This document shows, piece after piece, positions 1 through 8,123 of a stretch of 39,427 nt of DNA (position 1 is the stretch's first letter; every line of letters begins with the position of its first letter). The position numbers and the translations under genes are program-made. The DNA lies in NCBI GenBank assembly GCA_035502855.1, contig DATJTX010000030.1:1-39427 (forward strand), written 5' to 3'. This DNA comes from Candidatus Baltobacteraceae bacterium (lineage in GTDB: Bacteria; Vulcanimicrobiota; Vulcanimicrobiia; Vulcanimicrobiales; Vulcanimicrobiaceae). The notes beneath the pieces are model-generated. The model was given only the letters and a program-made list of their open reading frames with translations. It was not told where the DNA came from and ran no database searches.

Positions 1-70
1 CGCCGGCCTGGAGCCGCTCCACGGCCGCCAGGCGGGTAATTTCGGAGGTCGACATCGTGAGAAGCTCCAT
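1..70 (-). CDS. Transposase N-terminus, partial (ISNCY-like)
   Basis: Reading the minus strand from ATG at 70-68 gives MELLTMSTSEITRLAAVERL and then QAG before the window ends. The pattern 'MS..EITRL..(V)xRLQAG' is the usual start of the helix-turn-helix region of ISNCY-family transposases, which bind the element ends. An alternative start is the ATG at 55-53, which has GGAG 8 nt upstream. Only about 23 codons are visible, so the catalytic domain and its intactness cannot be judged. The family call rests on recognition of the N-terminal motif alone. Confidence 0.55.
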   Translation of the reverse strand, partial: MELLTMSTSEITRLAAVERLQAG

Positions 71-88
71 GGGGAGGGATTCCTCTCG

Positions 89-133
89 ATGGGGACATCT
101 CTATTGAGTCCAAATGGGGACATCTCTATCGAG
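89..133. repeat. Two direct 20-bp repeats at the IS end
   Basis: ATGGGGACATCTCTAT followed by T or C and then GAG occurs at 89-108 and 114-133, 19 of 20 identical with a 25-bp period. Such subterminal repeats usually bind transposase. The 12-mer GACATCTCTATC of the second copy (119-130) recurs inverted at 226-237, overlapping the rpsJ start codon. Confidence 0.7.
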
Positions 134-147
134 CTCCGATACAGTGT

Positions 148-171
148 CACCCTGAGCTTGTCGAAGGGTGG
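148..171 (-). repeat. Dispersed CTTCGACAAGCTCAGG repeat, copy 1
   Basis: The stretch reads CCTGAGCTTGTCGAAGG on the plus strand, inside a small hairpin (CACCCT 148-153 with AGGGTG 165-170). It is in opposite orientation to the other copies and lies 62 nt upstream of rpsJ. Confidence 0.8.
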
Positions 172-232
172 CCGATCATGCTAAAGTAGCCCCTGGCCCC
201 CAGACCTTTGAAAACTTGAGTTTAGGATAGAG

Positions 233-541
233 ATGTCAAAGCAGAAGATTCGCATTCGTCTGAAAGCGTTCGATCACAAGGTTCTCGACCAGTCGGCCGA
301 GCGTATCGTCGACACCGCCAAACGCACCGGTGCGTTCGTGAGCGGTCCGGTACCGCTTCCGACCGAGATCAATCGCTTTTGCGTGCAGCGCTCGACGAAC
401 AACGACAAGAAGTCGCGCGAACACTTCGAGATGCGCACCCACAAGCGCCTCATCGACATCCTCCAGGCCTCGCCCAAGACGATGGATGCGCTGATGCACC
501 TCGATCTGCCCGCCGGCGTGGACATCGAACTCAAGGCTTAG
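233..541 (+). CDS. rpsJ: 30S ribosomal protein S10
   Basis: S10 (102 aa, normal length) is a 30S head protein that also acts in transcription antitermination as NusE. The sequence has the family landmarks: [11 protein letters not shown] near residues 5-15, a [12 protein letters not shown] segment around 33-44, and the RTHKRLIDI motif of the C-terminal half. The ATG at 233 is preceded by a weak AGGAT and no other start fits. Unlike in most genomes it stands alone: an IS end lies upstream, its own rho-independent terminator follows, and the next S10-operon gene (rplC) is almost 7 kb away with a separate promoter. No convincing promoter is visible between the IS and the gene. Identity is certain. 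Confidence 0.98.
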   Translation: MSKQKIRIRLKAFDHKVLDQSAERIVDTAKRTGAFVSGPVPLPTEINRFCVQRSTNNDKKSREHFEMRTHKRLIDILQASPKTMDALMHLDLPAGVDIELKA

Positions 542-565
542 GACTCACAGGCGGCGCATCGATCT

Positions 566-590
566 GCCCGAAGCAATTCGGGCTTTTTTT
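566..590 (+). terminator. Rho-independent terminator of rpsJ
   Basis: The stem GCCCGAA (566-572) pairs with TTCGGGC (577-583) around a GCAA loop and is followed by seven T residues. It ends the rpsJ transcript and overlaps the stop codon of the convergent minus-strand gene. Confidence 0.9.
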
Positions 591-1117
591 ATTTGTCGAG
601 ATCGGCGAAGACGTCACGCACGTCGAACGAGAGCCACGGGAGTGCGTCGCACGTGAAGCGGTCGTCTTCCGTGAATTCGCGCGACCGCGCGCGTGTGCGC
701 GACGATCCTACGCTCGAGCGGCAGCACGTCGAGCACGAGCACCGCGCCGTGGCGCAGATAGGCCGCAATCTTCCAACCGAGGTTCTTCCGCTTGTCATCC
801 TCCGAACGGACCTCGATCGCGATATCCGGCGCGGACTGCGGCATCTCGCGTTCGTCCTCGGTCAACGGCGCGAGGCGCTCGTTCGAAATGAATGCGACGT
901 CGGGGACGAGCGACGTGCGGCGCGGTTCGGCCGGCAAGTAGCAGCGCCACTCGGTGGCCACGTCGCCGCGCCCGCGTGCAAGCTCTTGGAGAATTGCCCA
1001 AAGCCTCCCCTGGACGATCCCGTGCCGGCGCTTCGGGCTCACCTTCGGCACCGCCCGGCCGGCGAGATATTCGATATAGGGCTTCTCGGAGTCGTCGATT
1101 TCGTCGATGACGTGCAT
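589..1117 (-). pseudogene. Uma2/DUF820-family endonuclease-like gene, frameshifted
   Basis: The reading frame starts MHVIDEIDDSEKPYIEYLAG and continues with VSPKRRHGIVQGRL, DVAFISNERL, PDIAIEVRSEDD and KIAAYLRHGAVLVLDVLP. This is the order of motifs in Uma2 (DUF820) proteins, which have a PD-(D/E)XK nuclease-like fold and no settled role. After residue ~145 the frame changes: the expected ending REFTEDDRFTCDALPWL then FDVRDVFADLDK lies in another frame. Adding one CG unit to the CG run at 685-693 would restore a single ORF. It is therefore a recent pseudogene, a slippage site or a sequence error. An earlier ATG at 1138 would add seven residues, but the ATG at 1117 has an AGGAC upstream. Such genes are common, often multicopy and horizontally spread. 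Confidence 0.7.
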
Positions 1118-1161
1118 GGTTTGCCGGTCCTCGCGCATACTCTATCATCTAGGAGGCACCG

Positions 1162-1389
1162 ATGGAACTCAAGCCGACCTACCTGGGCACGATGATCTCG
1201 CTTGCGACCGTGGCATTCGGGTTGATTGCCGCGGGCGCGTGGAACAAGTTCATCGCCGACTTCATCGCGATCTTTCTGAAGCCCGGTTCCGGCGTGTGGG
1301 CCGAGTTCGTCTACGCCGTCATCATTACGATCGTCGCGATCCTCGTGGTGCGGGGTTTAGGGAAGCTCGCCGACCGCCAAGCGAAGTAA
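1162..1389 (+). CDS. Small membrane protein, DUF5654-like
   Basis: This 75-aa protein has two predicted membrane segments, about residues 10-28 (ISLATVAFGLIAAGAW) and 45-65 (FVYAVIITIVAILVVRGL), joined by a short loop containing a Trp-Asn-Lys-Phe motif. The architecture and the 'WNKFI...' segment match my memory of the DUF5654 family, which has no known function. A strong AGGAGG Shine-Dalgarno lies 5-10 nt before the ATG. The gene is 1 bp from the following methyltransferase, so the two are probably cotranscribed. The start lies 44 bp from the divergent Uma2-like gene. Confidence 0.7.
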   Translation: MELKPTYLGTMISLATVAFGLIAAGAWNKFIADFIAIFLKPGSGVWAEFVYAVIITIVAILVVRGLGKLADRQAK

Positions 1390-1390
1390 C

Positions 1391-2128
1391 ATGTCATTCG
1401 ATTCCACGGCGCGTTTCGGTGAACGTGCCGGCGATTACGCGCGCTTTCGCCCGGGCTACCCGCGCGAAGCGATCGAGGCCGTGCTCGAGGGCTTCGTCGC
1501 TCCTGCAGTCGCCGATCTCGGCGCGGGCACCGGCATTTCGTCGGCGTTGCTTGCCGATTCGGGCGCGAAGGTCTTTGCGGTCGAGCCCAACGCCTCGATG
1601 CGCTCGTCGATACCTACGCGTCCCGACGTCATTCCCATCGACGGCACGGCGGAGTCGACGAATTTGCCGGATCGCAGCATCGACGTCGTTACCGCGTTCC
1701 AGGCGTATCACTGGTTCGATCCGCAGCGAGTACTCGCGGAAGCGGTGCGCATCGGCCGCGAACGCCTGCGCTTCGGGGCGGTTTGGAACGAGCGCGATCC
1801 GGCCGACGCCTTCGCGCGTGAGTACGAAGCGGTCGTACGGCCGTATATGACCGACGATACCGAATCGCGACGGCGCAAGAGTGCGATCGACGACGACCTG
1901 CGCGCGCGCCGTTGGGGCCGAGTCCGCGTGCTCGAATTCCGTCACCGGCAGGACCTGGATTGGGAGAGCCTGATCGGCCGAACCCGTTCGACGTCGTACC
2001 TCCCGCGCGAAGGCCCGGAGTACGAAGCGATGGCAGCGCAATTGCGCGCACTCTACGACCGCGCCGGCGATTACGGCGGCGCGCATTTCGTGCTGGTTAC
2101 CAGCGTGCACCTTGGCGAACGACAATGA
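1391..2128 (+). CDS. Class I SAM-dependent methyltransferase
   Basis: This is a 245-aa protein of the Methyltransf_11 type. Motif I is VADLGAGTGISSALLA (residues ~40-55), the acidic end of strand beta-2 is VFAVEPN, motif II/post-I is DGTAESTNLPDRSIDVVTAF, and AYHWFDP follows. The last is typical of the small-molecule methyltransferases related to Tam/BioC. The N-terminal FDSTARFGERAGDYARFRPGYP is also characteristic of this group. The substrate cannot be told from sequence. The gene begins 1 bp after the DUF5654-like gene and is followed after 30 bp by an SRPBCC protein, so it is likely part of a small operon. Confidence 0.85.
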   Translation: MSFDSTARFGERAGDYARFRPGYPREAIEAVLEGFVAPAVADLGAGTGISSALLADSGAKVFAVEPNASMRSSIPTRPDVIPIDGTAESTNLPDRSIDVVTAFQAYHWFDPQRVLAEAVRIGRERLRFGAVWNERDPADAFAREYEAVVRPYMTDDTESRRRKSAIDDDLRARRWGRVRVLEFRHRQDLDWESLIGRTRSTSYLPREGPEYEAMAAQLRALYDRAGDYGGAHFVLVTSVHLGERQ

Positions 2129-2158
2129 GCTAGCCCGACGTGCCGCGAACCAGGCGCC

Positions 2159-2584
2159 ATGCCAATCGAGCTTCGAGAATCGCGCACCCGGACGTTCCAT
2201 GGCACGAAGCGCCGGATTTTCCATTTGCTCGAAGAGATGGGTACTTCGGGCGACCAAATCTGGCCGTTCGCCTCACAACCCTTCATGCGCTCACCCGGCC
2301 CGCTCGTTCCGCAGCGCACCGAAGAATGGCATCTCGGCATCCACGCCATGCTGGCGGAGGTTGTACCGGAGGAGCGGATCGTGTGGCGGATCCTTAACGA
2401 GGGCGTCGACGGGACCCACGGCTTCTACCTTTCGACCCAAGAGAAGCAGACGGTGCTGGAATATCGGATCGAGGGGACGCTGACCGATACCGACGGGCGC
2501 CTGCTCTGGCGCCGACTCGAGGACGCGTTCGAGCGTTCGACCGAGGCGCTCTTCGACAAGATCGCACGCGTGTTGAAACGATAA
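2159..2584 (+). CDS. SRPBCC (START-like) domain protein
   Basis: This 141-aa protein has the pattern of SRPBCC/polyketide-cyclase-like ligand-binding proteins: an N-terminal strand, a short helix containing LLEEMG, a 'W..G' region (residues 56-60), and a C-terminal helix RRLEDAFERSTEALFDKIAR that packs over the ligand cavity. HGFYLSTQEKQTVLEYRIEG forms the central strands. Members bind hydrophobic ligands or act in detoxification, and this one cannot be assigned a ligand. The ATG start is supported by the start of the conserved region. It sits between a methyltransferase and an aldo/keto reductase, with only 6 bp to the latter. Confidence 0.7.
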   Translation: MPIELRESRTRTFHGTKRRIFHLLEEMGTSGDQIWPFASQPFMRSPGPLVPQRTEEWHLGIHAMLAEVVPEERIVWRILNEGVDGTHGFYLSTQEKQTVLEYRIEGTLTDTDGRLLWRRLEDAFERSTEALFDKIARVLKR

Positions 2585-2590
2585 AGGACA

Positions 2591-3577
2591 ATGGAACAGC
2601 GGAACGTCGGCAAAAATGGTCCCATGGTCGGAGCGTTAGGGCTCGGCTGCATGGGCATGTCGGAATTCTATGGAGCGGGCGACGAAGCGGAATCGATTCG
2701 CACGATTCATCGCGCCCTCGAACTGGGCGTGACGATGCTCGACACGGCCGACATGTACGGGCCGCACACCAACGAGCTGCTCGTCGGCAAAGCGATCCGC
2801 GACCGGCGCGATCGCGTCTTTCTGGCGACGAAATTCGGGATCGTGCGCGATCCGTCGGACACGACGCGGCGCAGCATCAGCGGAAGGCCCGAGTACGTCC
2901 GCACCGCGTGTGAGGGCTCGCTCAAACGTTTGGGCGTCGACCACATCGATCTCTATTATCAGCATCGTGTCGACGTCTCGACCCCGATCGAAGAAACGGT
3001 CGGCGCGATGGCCGACCTGGTGCGCTCCGGCAAGGTACGCTATCTCGGACTCTCCGAAGCGAGCGCGGCCAACGTGCGGCGCGCGTACGCGGTGCACCCG
3101 ATCGCGGCGCTTCAGAACGAATGGTCGCTGTGGTCGCGGGATCTCGAAGAGAACGGCCAACTCGCGGCCGCGCGCGAGTTGGGCGTTTCGATCGTCGCCT
3201 ATTCGCCGCTCGGGCGCGGCTTTCTCACCGGTGCACTCAAGAGCCCGGACGACTTCGCCCCCAATGACTTCCGGCGCTCGAGCCCGCGCTTCATGGGCGA
3301 GAACTTTCAAAAGAATCTCGACTTGGTCGAACGCGTCGCCGAGTTGGCGAAGAAAAAGAATTGCACGGCCTCGCAGCTCGCGCTGGCGTGGCTGCTTGCC
3401 AAGGGGCCTGACGTCATTCCTATTCCGGGAACCAAGCGAGTGAAATATCTCGAAGAAAACGTCGGAGCGGTGAACGTGAAGCTTAGCGATGGTGAGCTGC
3501 GCGATCTCGAAGCGGTCTTTCCCATGGGTGCGGCCAGCGGTGCGCGTTATGCCGACATGAGCTTCGTGAACCGATGA
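2591..3577 (+). CDS. Aldo/keto reductase
   Basis: This 328-aa (beta/alpha)8 NADPH-dependent oxidoreductase belongs to the AKR superfamily (YajO/IolS-like subgroup). The catalytic tetrad is visible as Asp51 and Tyr56 (DTADMYG), Lys81 (ATKFG) and His125 (YYQHRVD). The C-terminal cofactor region has [18 protein letters not shown]. It probably reduces aldehydes or ketones; the substrate is unknown. It follows the SRPBCC gene by 6 bp and overlaps the start of the glutaryl-CoA dehydrogenase gene by 4 bp (ATGA), so translation is likely coupled. Confidence 0.92.
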   Translation: MEQRNVGKNGPMVGALGLGCMGMSEFYGAGDEAESIRTIHRALELGVTMLDTADMYGPHTNELLVGKAIRDRRDRVFLATKFGIVRDPSDTTRRSISGRPEYVRTACEGSLKRLGVDHIDLYYQHRVDVSTPIEETVGAMADLVRSGKVRYLGLSEASAANVRRAYAVHPIAALQNEWSLWSRDLEENGQLAAARELGVSIVAYSPLGRGFLTGALKSPDDFAPNDFRRSSPRFMGENFQKNLDLVERVAELAKKKNCTASQLALAWLLAKGPDVIPIPGTKRVKYLEENVGAVNVKLSDGELRDLEAVFPMGAASGARYADMSFVNR

Positions 3578-4797
3578 CCCTTCGACAAGCTCAGGACAGG
3601 CCCACCGCACACGCAAGACGATCGCAGTCCGCTGCAGCACCCGATGCGGTCGATTTCCTGGACCTGGATGCGCTCCTGAGTGGTGAGGAGCGGCTCGTAC
3701 GCGATACGGTTCGCACGTTCGTACGCGAGCGCGTGCTGCCCAACGTTGCACAGTGGTTCGAAGACGGCATCTTGCCGCGCGAGATCGGAACCGAACTCGG
3801 AAAACTCGGATTGCTCGGCATGCATTTGGAGGGGTACGAGTGTCCGGGCGCAAGCGCGGTCGCGTACGGGCTTGCGTGCATGGAACTTGAAGCCGGCGAC
3901 TCGGGCATTCGCAGCTTTGCTTCGGTGCAAGGCTCGCTTGCGATGTTCGCGATCCATCACTGGGGCAGCGAAGAGCAGAAACATGAGTGGCTGCCCCTGA
4001 TGGCGCGCGGCCAGAAGATCGGGTGTTTTGGTTTGACCGAACCCGACTTCGGCAGCAATCCCGCCGCCATGCGAACGTTCGCGCGGCGCGCCGGAAGCGA
4101 CTGGATGTTGAGCGGCACCAAGATGTGGATCACCAACGGATCGCTCGCCGACGTCGCCATCGTGTGGGCCAACACCGACGAGGGCATCCGCGGCTTCGTC
4201 GTCCCTACCGCGACCCCCGGGTTTTCCGCGACCGACGTACACCGTAAACTCTCGCTGCGCGCGAGCATCACGAGCGAGCTCGTGCTCGACGACGTGCGCC
4301 TCCCCGCCGAAGCGCAGTTGCCGCTGGCGAAAGGGCTTGCCGGCCCGCTCGCGTGTTTGAACGAGGCCCGCTATGGCATCATCTGGGGTTCGATCGGCGC
4401 CGCGCGCACCTGTTATGAGACCGCGCTCGACTACGCCAAGACGCGCGTGCAGTTCGATCGGCCGATCGGCGGATTTCAGCTTACGCAAGAAAAACTCGCG
4501 AACATGCTGATCGAACTCGGGAAAGGGTCGCTGCTCGCGCTGCATCTGGGCCGGATGAAGGACGAAGGCCGTCTCCATCCTTCACAGGTGAGCTTCGGCA
4601 AACTGAACAACGTGCGCGAGGCACTGGCGATCGCGCGCGAAGCGCGCACGATCCTCGGTGCCAACGGTGTGACGCTGGAGTACCCGGTCATCCGCCACAT
4701 GAACAACCTCGAGTCGGTGCTGACCTACGAAGGCACGAGCGAAGTCCACATGCTGATCCTCGGCCAGCAGATTACGGGACTCGCAGCGTTTACGTAA
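3574..4797 (+). CDS. gcdH: Acyl-CoA dehydrogenase, glutaryl-CoA dehydrogenase type
   Basis: This 407-aa FAD flavoprotein oxidatively decarboxylates glutaryl-CoA to crotonyl-CoA in lysine/tryptophan/glutarate breakdown. Features of this subfamily are [18 protein letters not shown] (~38-55), [14 protein letters not shown] (FAD-binding region), TGTKMWITN-like [10 protein letters not shown], and the C-terminal [14 protein letters not shown], where Glu386 is the expected catalytic base, followed by ITGLAAF. The ATG overlaps the upstream stop codon and no later in-frame start precedes the conserved region. Residues 2-9 (TLRQAQDR) are encoded by a dispersed repeat. The 3' end overlaps the convergent reductase gene by 8 bp. 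Glutaryl specificity is inferred from family resemblance. Confidence 0.85.
   Translation: MTLRQAQDRPTAHARRSQSAAAPDAVDFLDLDALLSGEERLVRDTVRTFVRERVLPNVAQWFEDGILPREIGTELGKLGLLGMHLEGYECPGASAVAYGLACMELEAGDSGIRSFASVQGSLAMFAIHHWGSEEQKHEWLPLMARGQKIGCFGLTEPDFGSNPAAMRTFARRAGSDWMLSGTKMWITNGSLADVAIVWANTDEGIRGFVVPTATPGFSATDVHRKLSLRASITSELVLDDVRLPAEAQLPLAKGLAGPLACLNEARYGIIWGSIGAARTCYETALDYAKTRVQFDRPIGGFQLTQEKLANMLIELGKGSLLALHLGRMKDEGRLHPSQVSFGKLNNVREALAIAREARTILGANGVTLEYPVIRHMNNLESVLTYEGTSEVHMLILGQQITGLAAFT
3578..3600 (+). repeat. Dispersed repeat, copy 2, inside gcdH start
   Basis: CCCTTCGACAAGCTCAGGAC and a few flanking bases lie immediately after the gcdH start codon and encode TLRQAQDRP, so the repeat has become the N-terminus of the enzyme. 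Confidence 0.85.
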
Positions 4798-5662
4798 GCG
4801 CGCGCGCCTGATGGTCGAGGTCGGCGAAATCCTCGTCTGAAAGTTTGAGCGCAGCTGCAGCAACGTTCTCCTCGAGATGATCGGCGCGCGAGGTTCCCGG
4901 AATCGGCAACATCACCGGCGAGCGCTTGAGCGTCCAAGCCAAGGCGACTTGCGAGGGCGTCGCATCGAGGCGCCGCGCGATCGTCGAAAGCGCTGAACCC
5001 GGCTTGGCCAAGTCGCCGGCAGCGAGCGGAAACCACGGAATGAATCCGATACCGTGCGCTTCGCAGTACTCGAGCACGCCCTCGCTCTTGCGATCGACCA
5101 GGTTGTATTGGTTCTGAATGGTAACGACCGGGAAGTAGCGTTGCGCTTCTTCGATGTCCGCGACGCTCACTTCGCTCAAGCCGACGTGACGGATGTACCC
5201 CTTCGACCGCATCTCCGCGATCGTCTCGAACTGCTCTTCGCGCGGGGTCTCCGGATCGATGCGGTGCAGTTGCCAGAGATCGATGCGCTCGACGTCGAGC
5301 CGGCGCAGGCTCATCAGTACGCACTGCTTCAAATAACCGGCGCGTCCTACCGGATCCCAGTTACCCGGTCCTTGGCGGGTCAAGCCGCCCTTGGTCGCAA
5401 TCGTCATCCCGCGGTATGGATGCAGCGCCTCGCGCAGCAGATTCTCGCTGACCTCGGGCCCGTAGCTGTCCGCCGTGTCGATGAAGTTGACGCCAAGCTC
5501 GGGTAGGAGCTCTAACGTTTTGCGCGCGCCGGCGGGATCTGCCGGATCGCCCCAGATGCCGGCACCGGTTACTCGCATCGCGCCGAAGCCGAGCCGATTG
5601 ACCTTGAGGTCGCCGCCGATAACGAACTGTCCCGATGCAGCGGCGGAAATTTTCGTAGCCAT
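4790..5662 (-). CDS. Aldo/keto reductase
   Basis: This 290-aa AKR protein is of the group close to YdbC/YajO-type reductases. Asp62 and Tyr67 (DTADSYG), Lys91 (ATKGG) and His133 (LHRID) form the tetrad. [16 protein letters not shown] near the C-terminus is the NADP-binding region. The N-terminal '[12 protein letters not shown]' is the usual first strand. It is only distantly similar to the other reductase in this window (2591-3577), so this does not look like a recent duplication. It converges with gcdH, overlapping by 8 bp, and lies 28 bp downstream of the binding-protein gene on the same strand. Confidence 0.9.
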   Translation of the reverse strand: MATKISAAASGQFVIGGDLKVNRLGFGAMRVTGAGIWGDPADPAGARKTLELLPELGVNFIDTADSYGPEVSENLLREALHPYRGMTIATKGGLTRQGPGNWDPVGRAGYLKQCVLMSLRRLDVERIDLWQLHRIDPETPREEQFETIAEMRSKGYIRHVGLSEVSVADIEEAQRYFPVVTIQNQYNLVDRKSEGVLEYCEAHGIGFIPWFPLAAGDLAKPGSALSTIARRLDATPSQVALAWTLKRSPVMLPIPGTSRADHLEENVAAAALKLSDEDFADLDHQARALT

Positions 5663-5690
5663 GCCGCCTTCAACCGGTCTGCGCCGGGCT

Positions 5691-7295
5691 TTAGTTTCGC
5701 GCGGCTTCGTACCTCCACCGGCCGACGTTCCAGAAGGGTGTGTTCACCGCGCTGTGCTCGCCGCGAAGCCAAGCGGGAAACGTGTTGATCGAGACCGCCT
5801 GATACATCGCGACCATCGGCAGATCTCGAGCCAGCACGCGCTGTATCCGGCGGTAATATGGAATCCGTTGCGAACGCTCGTACGGAAGCACCGCTTCTTG
5901 CATGATGCTATCGAGCGCCGGGTTACAGTAACGCGACTTGTTGAAGCCGTGCGGTGGAACCCGGCGGCACGAGAACTGGTCGCGCACGTCGGGATCGAAG
6001 CCGGCGATGAACGGAAAGAGGGCGAGGTCGTAGTGCCCGCCATAGAGCGGGCCGCCGGGCGCAACCAACGCCGACACCGCGAAGCGCCGCAGCGAGAGCC
6101 GCACGCCGATCGCACGCTCTTCCGCCTGCATCTGCGTCGCCATCTCCAGGGCGCTCGGTTTATCGGCGCGGAAGATGACGTCGAGATCGAGCGCCATGCC
6201 GTCTTTTCGGCGAACGCCGCCGGCGCCCAGCCGCCACCCGGCTTTTTCGAGCAGACGCACTGCCTGCGCGGGATCGTAGCCGGGCATCGCATAGGCTCGC
6301 GGATCGTACGCCCATTCGAACAAGCCGCGCCCGGGGTTACGCCAGCGCGAGTGACCCAGCAGCGTCTTGTTCACCACCGCGCGAACGTTGAGCGCGAGCG
6401 TCAGTGCGCGGCGCACGCGCGGATCCGAGAGCGCCGGATGGGCGGTGTCGAAAATCAGCGCACCGGTGCCGTCGATCGGCACCGCTTCGGTGCGTTTGCC
6501 CGGCAATGCCGCCAGCAGCGCATATTGTGAGTCGTCCGCATTCACGTAGGCGTCCGCTTCACCGCTGCGCAGCATGGTGAAGGCCGTGTTCGACGAGGGC
6601 ACGGGAAGGATCGTAATGCGTGCGATCTTCGGCGTTCCGCCGAAGTAGTACGGATTGGCGCGCAGCTCGAGGCGTTCACCTCGAGTCCAATGCGCGAGCT
6701 CGTAAGGCCCGCTGCCCAGCGGCATGCTGTCGAGTTGCGTGGTGTGCAGGCGAGCGTGGCCCCGGAGCAGCCGAGCGGGCAGAATTGGAATGGCATTGCC
6801 GGGCCCGCAGAGATAGAGCACGATCGGCGCGTAGGGGGTGCGCAGAAAAACCTTGATGGTCCGCTCGTCCGGGGTTGCGATCGCCGCGACGTCGTCGTAG
6901 GCGACCCGCGAGGGGACGTCGCTGCCGGGGAAGGCCACGCGCGCGATCGTCTCGGCGACGTCGAACGAGGTCAGCTCGTTCCCGTCCGAAAAGCGCACGC
7001 CCGGTCGAAGGTGATAGACGATCGTCCGCCCGTCGGCGCTGATCCCGCCGTTGGCTTGGGTCGGAACCACGCTCGCGGCATCCGGAACGAGCTCGCCCCG
7101 GTCGTTGAACTTCACTAAATAGGAATACATCAGCGCGGCAAGCTCTTGACCGCCCACCCCGCTAACAAAAATAGGGTCCAGACTCGTAAAATCTTGCGTC
7201 TGGACGATGACGAGCTGGTCGCGGCTTCGAACGACCCCCGGCCGGGCGCAACCGGCAATAAGAACACCGAGCAGCATCAAAGCTAATAGCCGCAT
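5691..7295 (-). CDS. ABC transporter substrate-binding lipoprotein (SBP_bac_5)
   Basis: This 534-aa extracytoplasmic binding protein resembles the DppA/OppA family. A lipoprotein signal ends in LIAGC with Cys16 as the lipidation site. The mature part has the family order: [20 protein letters not shown] near the N-terminus, [20 protein letters not shown] in the first domain, [20 protein letters not shown] in the middle and [15 protein letters not shown] toward the C-terminus. It probably captures peptides or other small solutes. No permease or ATPase gene is adjacent, so it is an orphan binding protein here. GAGAGG precedes the ATG by 6 nt. It is divergent from the rplC operon. Confidence 0.92.
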   Translation of the reverse strand: MRLLALMLLGVLIAGCARPGVVRSRDQLVIVQTQDFTSLDPIFVSGVGGQELAALMYSYLVKFNDRGELVPDAASVVPTQANGGISADGRTIVYHLRPGVRFSDGNELTSFDVAETIARVAFPGSDVPSRVAYDDVAAIATPDERTIKVFLRTPYAPIVLYLCGPGNAIPILPARLLRGHARLHTTQLDSMPLGSGPYELAHWTRGERLELRANPYYFGGTPKIARITILPVPSSNTAFTMLRSGEADAYVNADDSQYALLAALPGKRTEAVPIDGTGALIFDTAHPALSDPRVRRALTLALNVRAVVNKTLLGHSRWRNPGRGLFEWAYDPRAYAMPGYDPAQAVRLLEKAGWRLGAGGVRRKDGMALDLDVIFRADKPSALEMATQMQAEERAIGVRLSLRRFAVSALVAPGGPLYGGHYDLALFPFIAGFDPDVRDQFSCRRVPPHGFNKSRYCNPALDSIMQEAVLPYERSQRIPYYRRIQRVLARDLPMVAMYQAVSINTFPAWLRGEHSAVNTPFWNVGRWRYEAARN

Positions 7296-7324
7296 CGCCC
7301 GCCTCTCTTCGCCGTCAACCCCTC

Positions 7325-7353
7325 TTGACGCTGCCGGGCAGCCTTGATATAGT
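7325..7353 (+). promoter_or_regulatory. Promoter of the rplC ribosomal operon
   Basis: TTGACG (7325-7330), a 17-bp spacer and TATAGT (7348-7353) make a near-consensus housekeeping promoter with transcription expected near 7360. It gives rplC onward its own start, independent of rpsJ. Confidence 0.85.
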
Positions 7354-7359
7354 GCCCAG

Positions 7360-7481
7360 GTTGTGGTCCAGCCGGTCCGCGCTTCCTTTGCGCGTGCCGG
7401 AAAAACAAATAGAAGTACGCCAGGGCCAGTGTACTTACCTTTCGATAAGCTCAGGCTGACGAAGCCTAGGACGAGGATCTA
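7360..7481 (+). promoter_or_regulatory. 5' leader of the rplC operon
   Basis: About 120 nt of leader contain two stem-loops: CCGG/GCGC (7372-7382) pairing with GCGC/CCGG (7390-7400), and AAGTAC (7413-7418) with GTACTT (7431-7436). A dispersed-repeat copy and the GACGAGGA Shine-Dalgarno region follow. A ribosomal protein autoregulatory role is possible (L4 controls this operon in E. coli), but no known leader motif is recognised. Confidence 0.4.
7438..7460 (+). repeat. Dispersed repeat, copy 3
   Basis: CCTTTCGATAAGCTCAGGCT and three more bases form a variant copy ending 21 nt before the rplC start codon, within the operon leader. Confidence 0.75.
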
Positions 7482-8120
7482 GTGAAGAACATCCTTGGCC
7501 GCAAGGTTGGGATGACGAGCGTGTTCACCGACGACGGGCGCAACGTGCCCGTGACGGTGATCGAAGCCGGTCCCTGCACGGTCGTGGAGCGCCGCACGAA
7601 GGAGTCGCATGGCTATGACGCCGTTGCGCTCGGCTTCGGCGCGGTCAAACGCGCGCGCGTATCGCGTGCCCTTGCCGGACATTTCAAGAAACAAGGCGTC
7701 GAGGCCGCGCGCTTCGTGCGCGAGTTCCGCACCGGCATCGACGGTGTCGAAGTCGGTCAAACCATCACGGTCGCCGGGTTCGAGCCGGGCGACCGTGTTG
7801 ATGTCATCGGCATTTCGAAAGGCCATGGCTTTTCGGGCGGCATCAAGCGTCACAATTTCTCGGGCGGCGGCGCCAGCCACGGCTCGATGATTCACCGCCA
7901 GCCGGCTTCGAACGGCGACACCAACGCCGGACGCGTTCCCAAAGGTGCGCGTCGTCCGGGACACTTCGGGGTCGATCGGACGACCATGCAAAACCTGGAA
8001 GTGATCCGCGCGGACGCCGAGCGCAATCTTCTGCTCGTTCGCGGCCCCGTTCCGGGTCCCAAGAACGCGCTCGTCGTGTTGCGGCAGAGCGTCAAGCGCA
8101 AAGAAACGGCGGGAGCGTAA
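7482..8120 (+). CDS. rplC: 50S ribosomal protein L3
   Basis: L3 (212 aa) nucleates 50S assembly and reaches the peptidyl-transferase centre. The start is GTG, giving MKNILGRKVGMTSVF, the canonical N-terminus. The long loop GFSGGIKRHNFSGGGASHGS (~115-135) and HRQPASNGDTNAGRVPKG follow, including the Gln that PrmB methylates in other bacteria. It is the first gene of the operon here because rpsJ is detached. Only 3 bp separate its stop from rplD. Confidence 0.98.
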   Translation: MKNILGRKVGMTSVFTDDGRNVPVTVIEAGPCTVVERRTKESHGYDAVALGFGAVKRARVSRALAGHFKKQGVEAARFVREFRTGIDGVEVGQTITVAGFEPGDRVDVIGISKGHGFSGGIKRHNFSGGGASHGSMIHRQPASNGDTNAGRVPKGARRPGHFGVDRTTMQNLEVIRADAERNLLLVRGPVPGPKNALVVLRQSVKRKETAGA

Positions 8121-8123
8121 GCC

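Larger units (their letters stand above)
1..138 (-). mobile_element. End of an insertion sequence (ISNCY-like)
   Basis: The left edge holds the 5' end of a transposase-like reading frame on the minus strand, followed outward by two near-identical direct repeats (89-108 and 114-133). This is the layout of an IS end with transposase-binding repeats. The element runs off the window, so the other terminus, the target duplication and the exact boundary cannot be seen; 138 is an estimate. It lies directly upstream of rpsJ, where other genomes usually have tuf or the rest of the str operon. Confidence 0.6.
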
